Shown piece after piece: positions 28,380-36,577 of a DNA stretch of 49,542 nt (its first letter is position 1; every line of letters begins with the position of its first letter). A program made the translations under genes and the position numbers. Origin of the DNA: Onstottus_B arcticum (GTDB lineage: Bacteria > Acidobacteriota > Blastocatellia > UBA7656). The notes under the pieces were generated by a model. The model worked only from the letters and a program-made list of their open reading frames with translations. It had not been told where the DNA came from and did no database searches. The stretch is from contig JBBPIE010000042.1 in the NCBI GenBank assembly GCA_038040485.1, positions 1-49,542 of the forward strand, written 5' to 3'.

Positions 28380-29007
28380 TGGCTTCCTCCTTTTTCTCCG
28401 GGCTCGAGAGCCGCTCGATCTGCGGTACAACGATCGTCTCGTAGCATTGAGGACAGATGCTGTGGCTGAACTGCACTTCCGTATGCGCGCTGATGTAGCC
28501 TTCGACTTGCTGCCAGTAGTCGTGATCGTCGCGCACTTTCTTGCAGTGAGCGCAGATCGGTAAGATCCCCTGCAGTTGTTTGACCTGCGAGAGCGCCTCC
28601 ACAAGCTCCCTGACGCGGTGCGACAAGCTCTGTTGTAACTCGACCATGCGCACGCCGACCTGCACTCGCGCGCGAAGCTCCGCTCGGTCGAATGGTTTCG
28701 CGACATAGTCATTCGCTCCGGCCTCAAGCCCCGCAATGATGTCGTCCTTCTCGCCCTTGGCGGTAAGCAGCAGAATGTAAACCCCACGGGTGGCCGCGGT
28801 TTGACGCGCCCTTCGGCACACTTGAACACCGTCCATGCCGGGCATCATCCAGTCGAGAATCGCCAACTGGGGCGTGTCCTCCTGCTGTAGCGCATCCCAG
28901 GCCTCGCGGCCATTGGTTGTAACGAGCACTTCGTAACCCCACCTCTTCAGGCTGGCTTCGAGCATGAAGCGCGATATTGGATCATCCTCTGCAATAAGAA
29001 CCTTCAC
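28369..29007 (-). CDS. Response regulator with C-terminal zinc-binding motif
   Basis: This 212-residue protein has a receiver (about residues 1-120, KVLIAEDDPISRFML, acceptor Asp in LAILDWMMPGMDG, Lys in YVAKPFDRAEL), a coiled coil, and a C-terminal segment with two CxxC-like pairs (ICAHCKKVRDDHDYW and SICPQCYE, about 153-195). I know this ending from many receivers and PAS proteins; its role is not defined, but it should bind zinc. I chose the GTG at 29007, with AAAGGAG ten bases upstream and an N-terminus matching the cyclase next door (MRVLIADDDPIS). A GTG at 29031 would add eight residues. It overlaps the following kinase start. Confidence 0.9.
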   Translation of the reverse strand: MKVLIAEDDPISRFMLEASLKRWGYEVLVTTNGREAWDALQQEDTPQLAILDWMMPGMDGVQVCRRARQTAATRGVYILLLTAKGEKDDIIAGLEAGANDYVAKPFDRAELRARVQVGVRMVELQQSLSHRVRELVEALSQVKQLQGILPICAHCKKVRDDHDYWQQVEGYISAHTEVQFSHSICPQCYETIVVPQIERLSSPEKKEEAIGL

Positions 29008-29033
29008 TGTCTGGAGACTCCTTTCTGCCACGT

Positions 29034-30056
29034 TCAGACCACCGTCGAACGGTCCGCTTCAATGGGCCGCAGAGGGTCGTCTGCAAGCTGAAGCGCGGAG
29101 AGGGGCTCGCTTGGGCTATGGCTCAACTCGCAATCCTTAATGTCCGCCGGGGTTGCCACGGTTACACGATTCCGGCCCGTCCTTTTCGACCGGTACAATG
29201 CGGCGTCCGCAGCCCGGATCAAGGCGTTTGGATCAAGCTTACGGCTTCCGTCGCCCACTGCCACGCCGAGACTAATACTGATGTCCAACTCTCCTTCCAG
29301 AGTTTTCACGGACTGGCTGCCTATTTCTTCACGGATTCGCTCGGCGATGTGTTGAGCTTCTGCGTTATCGCATCCGGGCAGCACGATCAAGAACTCCTCT
29401 CCGCCATATCTCCCGATCGTGTCGTAGTGCCGCATCAGACTTCGCATTCTGCGGCATACTTCACGAAGGGCCGCATCTCCCGCCAGATGACCGTACGTGT
29501 CGTTGATGAGCTTGAAGTGATCGATGTCCGCCATGATCAAAGCGACGGGCTTTGCTTCACGATAAGAGCGATGCAGTTCTTTCTCAAAGCTCTGTATGGC
29601 GGCGCCGCGGTTCCAGACTCCGGTGAGGGGGTCATGCGTCGCCTGGATGCGAAGCGCTTCGCGCGATCTTAGCAGCCCGCCTTCCAGGTCCAGAATGCGC
29701 CTCCCTATTCGCAGACGCACATCAAGCTCGTGCGAATCAAACGGTTTGCTGAGGAAGTCATCTGCGCCGGCGCTCAACCCGGTAAGGATGTCTTCCTTTC
29801 GGTCTCTTCCTGTAAGCAACAGAATGTAGGTATAGGGCACAGGCGTTTGCTCGCGGACGCTGCGGCAAATCTCTAGACCGTCCATTCCCGGCATCATCCA
29901 GTCGATGATTGCCAGTTGGGGCGCGCCCTCGGTTCGGAGAACTTCCCACGCGCCGAGCCCATCCGAACAGACCATCACTTCATATCCCCAGTGGATCAGC
30001 TTCGATTCGAGAATACGGGAAGAGATAGGATCGTCATCAGCGATCAGAACCCTCAT
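29034..30056 (-). CDS. Response regulator diguanylate cyclase (REC-GGDEF)
   Basis: This 340-residue cytoplasmic protein has a receiver (about 1-120, acceptor Asp52 in IIDWMMPGMDG, Lys in FLSKPFDSHEL), a helical linker and a GGDEF domain (about 140-300). The active site is intact as GGEEF (218-222) and the metal Asp is in MADIDHFKLIND. An I-site RxxD is present as RHYD (209-212), five residues before the signature, so product inhibition is expected. It should make c-di-GMP when phosphorylated. The ATG at 30056 has AAAGGAG upstream and overlaps the 3' end of the giant hybrid kinase by 20 bases, which suggests coupled translation with that kinase. The receiver resembles that of the next regulator, a local duplication. 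Confidence 0.96.
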   Translation of the reverse strand: MRVLIADDDPISSRILESKLIHWGYEVMVCSDGLGAWEVLRTEGAPQLAIIDWMMPGMDGLEICRSVREQTPVPYTYILLLTGRDRKEDILTGLSAGADDFLSKPFDSHELDVRLRIGRRILDLEGGLLRSREALRIQATHDPLTGVWNRGAAIQSFEKELHRSYREAKPVALIMADIDHFKLINDTYGHLAGDAALREVCRRMRSLMRHYDTIGRYGGEEFLIVLPGCDNAEAQHIAERIREEIGSQSVKTLEGELDISISLGVAVGDGSRKLDPNALIRAADAALYRSKRTGRNRVTVATPADIKDCELSHSPSEPLSALQLADDPLRPIEADRSTVV

Positions 30057-33000
30057 AGATTAATTGCTCCTTTCCAAGCGCTATGAGCGCCGGCCTTAGG
30101 CGCTCGACTTCGCGTTCCAACATGGCCATTGTCTTTTTTGCCCCGGTCAAACTGCCCTCCCGGCCCATCGTCTCAAGACCCAGCGCAAGCTCGACGACGC
30201 CGCCGGCATGGAAATTCCCAACCGAGCCTCTCAGCGTGTGTGCCGCCCGTTCCAGCGCGTCACTATCTTCCAGCATGACCGCGTCGCGCACCTGCGACAT
30301 CAGTCGCGGAAGCTCTTCGAGGAACAGCTCGACTATGTACCTCAGCAGTTCCGTGTCTCCATCTAGCCGCGCCAGCAGCGCTGCTGCGTCAAAGACTTCA
30401 TCAAGCGTTCGCTCAGGCTTTTCCGCGAAAGCCGCATTGGAAACTCCAACCTGGTTTTCGATGGCCTTTGCAAGCTCATCAGCTCGGATCGGCTTGGAGA
30501 CATAGTCGTCCATCCCGGCAGCGAGGCATCGCTCGCGATCTCCCTTTAGCGCGTGTGCGGTCATCGCGATTATTGGTACGTGGCCGCCGGTCAGCTTTTC
30601 CTTTTCCCGGATTCCGGTGGTGGCCTCGAAACCATTCACCTCCGGCATCTGTACATCCATCAACACGACGTCGAAGATCCCTCCCTCGAAAGCTGCAATG
30701 GCCTCTCTGCCGTTTTCTGCAAGCACTACTGTGTGGCCTTGCTTCTCCAGCAATCGCATCGCAAGTTTTTGATTGACCGTGTTGTCCTCGGCCAGGAGGA
30801 TATGCAGGCACTGTCGGCTACTATCGGCCGGTGTGCTCGGTGCCGGGAACGCGGCCTCTTCGGCCGGTGCAGGAGCCCCCATCGCTGTCATGATGGCGTC
30901 AAACAAGTTCGACTGCATGACGGGTTTGATAAGGAAGGCCGCCACGCCTAACTCCCGGCAGCGGGCCGCATCATTGCGCTGATCGTTCGAGGTCAGCATC
31001 ATGATCGTGGTACCCGCCAGCTCTCGAGTTTCTTTGATCCTCGCGGCCACGCTGAAGCCATCCATCCCCGGCATGTAGGCATCCAGCAGCACAAGAGGAA
31101 ATGGCTTTCCAGCATCGGCAGCCCGCTTCAATATGCTGAGGGCCGCTTCACCACCCTCCACCGCGCTGGGTTTCATGTTCCAGTGCGTTAGCACCTGTTC
31201 TAGGATCCGCCGGTTCGTGGCGTTATCGTCAACGATCAACACACGCAGATTCCACAGGTTCGCGGGATTAACCGGGATATGCGCGGGAGTGAGGTCCTTT
31301 TGCAGGCCGAATTGAGCCGTGAAGTGGAATGTGCTGCCGTGTCCCGCCTCGCTCTCGACCCACATTTCGCCGCCCATCATTCCCACGAATCGAGTTGAGA
31401 TCGCCAACCCCAACCCGGTTCCGCCATAGGTGCGAGAGGTAGAGCCGTCCGCCTGCGTGAAGGGGCTGAAGATCAGTTGTTGCTTTTCGGGCGGAATACC
31501 AATCCCCGTATCCCTGACTGAAAAGTGTAACCAGACCCCGTCATCGGTTTCCCACTTCGTTTCGACGGAAACTACTATCTCGCCGTCTTCGGTAAACTTG
31601 ATGGCGTTGCCAACCAAATTGACCAGGATCTGACGCAGACGGCCCTGGTCTCCGACCAGCGCGTCCGGTACATCAGGAGGAATCTCAACCGCCAGTTCAA
31701 GCTTCTTCTGGTGAGCACGGATTGCAAGCGGTCTCATGGTTTCGGCAAAGCTGTCCCTGAGCCTGAAATCGACAGCATCGAGATCGAGTTTGCCTGCTTC
31801 AATCTTGGAAAAGTCGAGAATGTCGTTGATCACGGTGAGCAACGAGCCAGCCGAGGTCTTCACCATTCCCAGATACTCGCGTTGCTCGGGGCTGAGATCG
31901 GTATCGAGAGCGAGTTCGGTCATGCCGATGATTCCGTTCATCGGCGTGCGAATCTCGTGGCTCATATTGGCGAGGAACTCGCTCTTGGCGCGGCTGGCGC
32001 TTTCGGCGGCTTCTTTGGCATTCTTCAACTCCTCGATCGCGCGCTTTCGTTCGGTGATGTCCTGCGAAACACCCACCAGAGCGATGGCTCGCCCGCTGTC
32101 GTCTTGAATCTCAGATGCAGAAAGGTAAGTGGGGAATTCGGTCCCGTCTTTTCGCCGGCTGAGCTTCTCACCCTCCCAGCCGCCAGCCCTCGCCGATCTC
32201 AGTATTTTGTTTACGAACTCCGGGGCGTTTCGCGTCGAGTGCAACATGGTCACGTTATGGCCGATCGCTTCTTCGCGTTCGTAACCAAATCCCTTAACCG
32301 CGGCCTCGTTGACAAAGATGATGGTTCCATCCAGGTCGGCGATCACTATGAATTCGTTTATGCTCCGCATCGCGTGCGCGAGCATGGTCACCTCTTTCTC
32401 AATCTTTTTGCGCTCGGTGATATCCTGAGAGACTCCCGCCAGCGCGATCGTTCGACCCGAGTCGTCGTGAATCGGCGAGACAGTAAGATGTATTGTGAAG
32501 TGGGTTCCGTCCTTCCTCCGATTAAGCAACTCGCCTTCCCAACCCTCCGACGGCGGCCCCGGCCCCAGCGGGTCGCCGTTATTAAATGATCTGTCCACGC
32601 GGACCAAGTCGATAAGTTTTTTCCCGACCACTTCGTCCCGCTCAAAGCCGTAGGTCCGCACGAAGGCGTCGTTGACAAAGAGAACGACATGGTCGTTATC
32701 GGTGATGGACACGCACTCCTGTATGCTGCGGACTGCGTGCGCAAGCATGGCCATCTCCTTCTCGATTTGTTTACGCTGTGTGAGGTCGCGGGCAAAACTC
32801 AAGATAAAGCGTTTGCCTCCAAGCATAAGAAGGCCGGCGTTGACCTCGATGGGAAACGTCGTGCCGTCTTTTCGACGCCTGAGAAGCTCAGAAGTAACGT
32901 GTTCGCCCGGGAGTATCTGGTGACGATCCTGTGCGGCAAGCTCGGCTTGTTCGGGCGGCTGCAAGTCGTCGATGGTGAGACCCATCAGCTCCTCCACCGT

Positions 33001-35559
33001 GTAGCCGGTGTTTTCAGCCGCAGCCGGGTTCGCTGCCACGATGCGGCCGGCTTGCTCACCTTCCGCCTCAAAAATCATGATACCGTCGGTGGCCGACTCG
33101 AAGAGCGTCTTATAGCGCTCTTCGCTCTCTCGTAGGGCCTGCTCTGCCTGCTTGCGTTCAATTGCCTGCGAGATGATGTCCGAGATGGAACCCAGCGAGT
33201 TGAGGGTGTCTTCCGTCAACTTGTGCCTGCCAAACATCGCCATCACCCCAACCAGCTTGTGTCCAACTACCAAAGGGTAGCCGGCGAACGCGATCATTCC
33301 CTCACGCTTCGCCCACTCCTTATCACCAACACGAGGATCGCTTTGAACATCATTGCTGATATGCGGCTGGCGCTCTTGAGCAATGAGGCCGATCTTGAAA
33401 GCTCCGACGGGGATTCGAGCATGGGCGCCGTTGATATGGGTATACATCCCGGCGCTCGCTTGCAGTTCCAGAACATTCAATTCACTGTTGAGCGTCCAAA
33501 TGCGGGCAAACGCCGCGTCGAGGTGCCGTACAACGGCTTGCGTGCAGTAATCCAGGGTTTGGCGCAAGTCTGCGCTTCTGTCGGCAAGGGCAGAACCCAC
33601 GTCAGCACGCAGGGCTATTTGGCGAGTTCGCCGTACGTTCATCTCCTCGATCTGCTTGTGCTCGGTGATGTCGCGAATCAGCGATATGACCTCGTCGTTT
33701 CCGCACACCACTATGCGCGCCTCGCGGACGCGCCGCTGATCGCCAACTAACACTTCGAATTCCAGGCTCTGCATCTCGCCGGTTGCCAATGCGCGCTTGA
33801 TGCCTTCGAGTGACTTATCCGCGACTTCGCGCGAGAGCACGTCGGATAGGGACAGCCCCACCGCTTCCTGCGCCTTCGCGTCTCTGGGGAAGCCTGTTGG
33901 TATGCGGACATCAAGATAGACGCCCTCGCGACTAAGCCGCGCCATGGCATCCGGCATAGCGTCCACCAACGCGCGGTTTCGCTCTTCACTCCGGCGCAGC
34001 GCCTCCTCCGCGCGTTTGCGTTCGGTAATGTCGCGAATAATGCCGCGAAAGCCCGATATCTGTCCTGTTGAATTTCGCCTGAGCAGGATTGAACTCTCCA
34101 GGAACTTCTCTACGCCTTCCTGCGTGACAATCTGATTGTGGAATTCTTCAAGCGGCTCCCCGGTGCGAAATACCTGATTAAATGCCGCATACAGGTTGCG
34201 GGCTGACTCGGCATCGGCGTATTCGCGATTGTTGAGCCCCATTAGTCTCTCCCGCGGAGACCCGACAATCCTGCATAGTGAATCATTAAAGAAGGTAAGG
34301 TTGCCTCTTAGATCTACTTCATAGTAACCCTCCTGAATGCTTTCGAGGATGGTCCGATACTTCTCTTCGCTTTCACGAAGCGCGTCTTCCCATCCTCTGC
34401 GCTCGGTAATATCGAATGCGGTTGCCAGAACGGCCGGTTCGCCATTAAATCGAATCAAACTTGCGCTAAGGTCAAGCCATCGCGGCTCGCCGTTCTTGGT
34501 AAGGATCTTAAACTCCGTACGGGATGGGACCTCTTCACCATTTAAGCGCAACTCGGTGCGCGCTTTGATCTGTTCCCGGAAGTCCGGGTGAACTATGTCC
34601 CCGGGCTCCATCTCCATCAATTCATCACGAGTGTAGCCGGTGATCAGCTCGGCTGCGGCATTGAGATAAACATATCTTCCCTCGCGGTAGATGTAGATCG
34701 CCGCAGAGACACTTTCGGCAAGCGAACGAAAGAGCTCTTCGCTCTCTCGCAGGGTCTCTTCGGCCTGCTTTCGTTCGCCAATTTCCTGTTGTAGCTCGGC
34801 GGTGCGCTCCTCAACTCTCCTTTCCAACTGGTCACGAGCGTTCTGTAACTCGACGTCGCGTTCCTGGATCTGAGTCAACATCTCGTTGAAGCCATCGATG
34901 AGCATCCCCAATTCGTCGCGGCTGGTTTTGACCGCACGGATGTTGTAGTCCTTCTCGAGCGAAACGGCTCTGACTGTCTTCGCTAAATGCGAGATCGGCC
35001 CCGAGATCGTCCGTTGAAGCCTCGAGGAAATGACAAGCACGACCAGGAGCGACCCAAGTAACACCATTGCCAATGCGCGTGCATTCTGGCCGACTCGATG
35101 GTTGAGGGCATTCAAGTCGGACACGATGCGAATCATGCCGACGGTTTCTCCATCAAGGACGATCGGCTCGCAGGCGACCAGATATTCGCCCTCGAAGCGG
35201 CTGCCGGACACTGAGTGTTCGAACTCGGGCAGCGCGGGGTCGAGGGCGGCATTGCGCAAGTATTCCGCAAACACCGTGTCGTCGGGCAAAAAGAGTCGTG
35301 CTCGAACTACCGGCTGCTTGGCACTGAGAGCCGAGAGCACCTCCCTTGCAGAGTCGTTGTCGCCGAAGGCGAGCGCGGCCGTGCTGTTCGCACCGATGAC
35401 CTTCGCCAGCGTGGAAAGATCGCTTGCCATGGATTGTCGGGTCAAGATCAGATCGTAAGTCACGAATGCCGCGCAGGCGACGAGCAACGCGACACTGCTG
35501 GTGATCACTATGATGATCTTTAGCTTGCCATTGATCGATATGTCTCGTAACAGGTGCAT
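30037..35559 (-). CDS. Giant hybrid histidine kinase: CHASE8-HAMP-PAS/GAF-kinase-REC-REC-HPt
   Basis: This 1840-residue inner-membrane protein has a first membrane helix (about 14-36) and an extracytoplasmic CHASE8-like domain (about 37-160, ANSTAALAFGDNDSAREVL). A second helix (about 163-180), HAMP (to about 235) and a coiled coil follow. Three PAS domains, one GAF domain and three more PAS domains come next. HisKA (FLANMSHEIRTPMNG), HATPase (VRDTGIGIP, FTQADGSTSRTYGGTGLGL), two receivers (VLIVDDN/LLDAYMP and ILLAEDN/LMDVQMP) and an HPt (AAHTLRGSVGNF) complete it. CHASE8-HAMP is the sensor of YfiN/TpbB cyclases, which YfiR inhibits in the periplasm. Here a YfiR-like gene lies 15 bases upstream and a REC-GGDEF gene overlaps downstream. 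All catalytic residues appear intact. Confidence 0.96.
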   Translation of the reverse strand: MHLLRDISINGKLKIIIVITSSVALLVACAAFVTYDLILTRQSMASDLSTLAKVIGANSTAALAFGDNDSAREVLSALSAKQPVVRARLFLPDDTVFAEYLRNAALDPALPEFEHSVSGSRFEGEYLVACEPIVLDGETVGMIRIVSDLNALNHRVGQNARALAMVLLGSLLVVLVISSRLQRTISGPISHLAKTVRAVSLEKDYNIRAVKTSRDELGMLIDGFNEMLTQIQERDVELQNARDQLERRVEERTAELQQEIGERKQAEETLRESEELFRSLAESVSAAIYIYREGRYVYLNAAAELITGYTRDELMEMEPGDIVHPDFREQIKARTELRLNGEEVPSRTEFKILTKNGEPRWLDLSASLIRFNGEPAVLATAFDITERRGWEDALRESEEKYRTILESIQEGYYEVDLRGNLTFFNDSLCRIVGSPRERLMGLNNREYADAESARNLYAAFNQVFRTGEPLEEFHNQIVTQEGVEKFLESSILLRRNSTGQISGFRGIIRDITERKRAEEALRRSEERNRALVDAMPDAMARLSREGVYLDVRIPTGFPRDAKAQEAVGLSLSDVLSREVADKSLEGIKRALATGEMQSLEFEVLVGDQRRVREARIVVCGNDEVISLIRDITEHKQIEEMNVRRTRQIALRADVGSALADRSADLRQTLDYCTQAVVRHLDAAFARIWTLNSELNVLELQASAGMYTHINGAHARIPVGAFKIGLIAQERQPHISNDVQSDPRVGDKEWAKREGMIAFAGYPLVVGHKLVGVMAMFGRHKLTEDTLNSLGSISDIISQAIERKQAEQALRESEERYKTLFESATDGIMIFEAEGEQAGRIVAANPAAAENTGYTVEELMGLTIDDLQPPEQAELAAQDRHQILPGEHVTSELLRRRKDGTTFPIEVNAGLLMLGGKRFILSFARDLTQRKQIEKEMAMLAHAVRSIQECVSITDNDHVVLFVNDAFVRTYGFERDEVVGKKLIDLVRVDRSFNNGDPLGPGPPSEGWEGELLNRRKDGTHFTIHLTVSPIHDDSGRTIALAGVSQDITERKKIEKEVTMLAHAMRSINEFIVIADLDGTIIFVNEAAVKGFGYEREEAIGHNVTMLHSTRNAPEFVNKILRSARAGGWEGEKLSRRKDGTEFPTYLSASEIQDDSGRAIALVGVSQDITERKRAIEELKNAKEAAESASRAKSEFLANMSHEIRTPMNGIIGMTELALDTDLSPEQREYLGMVKTSAGSLLTVINDILDFSKIEAGKLDLDAVDFRLRDSFAETMRPLAIRAHQKKLELAVEIPPDVPDALVGDQGRLRQILVNLVGNAIKFTEDGEIVVSVETKWETDDGVWLHFSVRDTGIGIPPEKQQLIFSPFTQADGSTSRTYGGTGLGLAISTRFVGMMGGEMWVESEAGHGSTFHFTAQFGLQKDLTPAHIPVNPANLWNLRVLIVDDNATNRRILEQVLTHWNMKPSAVEGGEAALSILKRAADAGKPFPLVLLDAYMPGMDGFSVAARIKETRELAGTTIMMLTSNDQRNDAARCRELGVAAFLIKPVMQSNLFDAIMTAMGAPAPAEEAAFPAPSTPADSSRQCLHILLAEDNTVNQKLAMRLLEKQGHTVVLAENGREAIAAFEGGIFDVVLMDVQMPEVNGFEATTGIREKEKLTGGHVPIIAMTAHALKGDRERCLAAGMDDYVSKPIRADELAKAIENQVGVSNAAFAEKPERTLDEVFDAAALLARLDGDTELLRYIVELFLEELPRLMSQVRDAVMLEDSDALERAAHTLRGSVGNFHAGGVVELALGLETMGREGSLTGAKKTMAMLEREVERLRPALIALGKEQLIYEGSDR

Positions 35560-35574
35560 ACTCGGTCCGTGAAC

Positions 35575-36171
35575 CTAGTTCCGTATCACCCGAGCCAGGC
35601 TAAGCAGCTTGGCGCTGATCCTTAATCCAGCTCTCTCCGCCGCCGCCTGATTGATTTCGAACCGGAGCTTGTTATCGATGATTGTGAAGTTGATGATTCC
35701 ACCCATCTGCGCGAACCGCTCGGTCTCGCCGACAGTCAGCACGGCGGACCCTGCTGCAGCAAGAATCTGGGGGAGATTGTCCCTTTGCGAGGAGCTGATG
35801 AAGAGGACGTGGCAGCGAGTTATCGCCCGGAAATTCGAGAAGCGTTTTATCAGCAAGCGCCTTCCATTTGCGATCTTGCCGCTGATCGTGTGATCGATTG
35901 CGCTGGTGGTGGAATCTTCACCCACTACTCCGACGATGATCGGCGCGCCGCTATCGCTAAAGGCCTCGGAAGGCCAATCGACGAACTTCACGAAGTTATA
36001 CAGAAAAGCGGCTTTGACCTGAGACTCAGTCGTCTCCTGAGCAGGTGCCCTCGCGCCGCGTGTTCCGCTCGCCAGGGTAAGCAATAGGACAAGGACAGCG
36101 ACCTTCATGACTAGCTGTTTCTGCGCCGCGCGCCATCCCTGTCTTCTCCTAGATGAGACCGCAATTGACAT
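35575..36171 (-). CDS. yfiR: YfiR family periplasmic regulator
   Basis: This 198-residue exported protein matches the YfiR (DUF4154) family: VKAAFLYNFVKFVDWPSEAF (about residues 53-72), IIVGVVGED (about 78-86), RCHVLFISSSQRDNL and a C-terminal INFTIIDNKLRFEIN with RISAKLLSLARVI. In Pseudomonas YfiR is a periplasmic repressor of the YfiN cyclase. The signal peptide is MKVAVLVLLLTLASGTRGA, which starts at residue 22 of this frame, so 36108 is an alternative start; neither start has a clear Shine-Dalgarno site. It lies between the TonB receptor and the CHASE8 kinase, 15 bases from the latter, and probably senses envelope state for that kinase. Confidence 0.92.
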   Translation of the reverse strand: MSIAVSSRRRQGWRAAQKQLVMKVAVLVLLLTLASGTRGARAPAQETTESQVKAAFLYNFVKFVDWPSEAFSDSGAPIIVGVVGEDSTTSAIDHTISGKIANGRRLLIKRFSNFRAITRCHVLFISSSQRDNLPQILAAAGSAVLTVGETERFAQMGGIINFTIIDNKLRFEINQAAAERAGLRISAKLLSLARVIRN

Positions 36172-36182
36172 GGTTCATATCG

Positions 36183-36530
36183 CTAGAACTTCCAGGTGAA
36201 TTCTCCATATGCATTGTGTTGGACATAACCCGAGCGAACGCCGACGTCGTTGCCTGTGATTTCCAAGTGACGGCGTTCCAACAGATTCTGGCCCACTGCG
36301 CTAATCTCGAGGCGCTCTCCCAAACGCCATCCGAACCGGACGTCCAGGCGTGCATAGCTCGGCACCTGCGAGACGAGGAGGCGCGATGCATGGTAGAGAG
36401 CAGCGTCCAGATCGAAGCTTCGCGGCAATCTGAGATAAGAGTGAAGCTGGAACTGGTGTCGCGGGCTATTTCCTTCGGCCCCCTCCGAGGCAGACAACAC
36501 AGAGAACGCTCTTTGCCAAACACTGACTCT
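36183..36530 (-). pseudogene. 3' remnant of a TonB-dependent receptor
   Basis: About 105 codons to the stop at 36183 encode the last strands of an outer-membrane receptor: GAEGNSPRHQFQLHSYLRL, DLDAALYHASRL, PSYARLDVRFGW and a final TWKF. They align along the whole length with the C-terminus of the receptor at 36578-38698 (GAEGDNPRHQAQLHSYFKL, ELDAALYHVSRL, PAYTRLDARTGW, AAWRF). Upstream the frame meets a stop near 36526 and has no plug or signal. It sits between the intact receptor and yfiR, so it is probably the tail of the original receptor left after a duplication or replacement. Confidence 0.8.
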
Positions 36531-36577
36531 GTTTCATACTGCATTGCTCCTCCGACTTGCGTTATCGCCAAGACCGG

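Noticed and set aside
26817..28829. Longer open frame giving a 670-residue kinase
   Set aside because: The first 150 residues overlap the upstream regulator in another frame, are Arg/Ser-rich and have no domain. A TTG at 28379 with GGAGG six bases before it explains the gene better.
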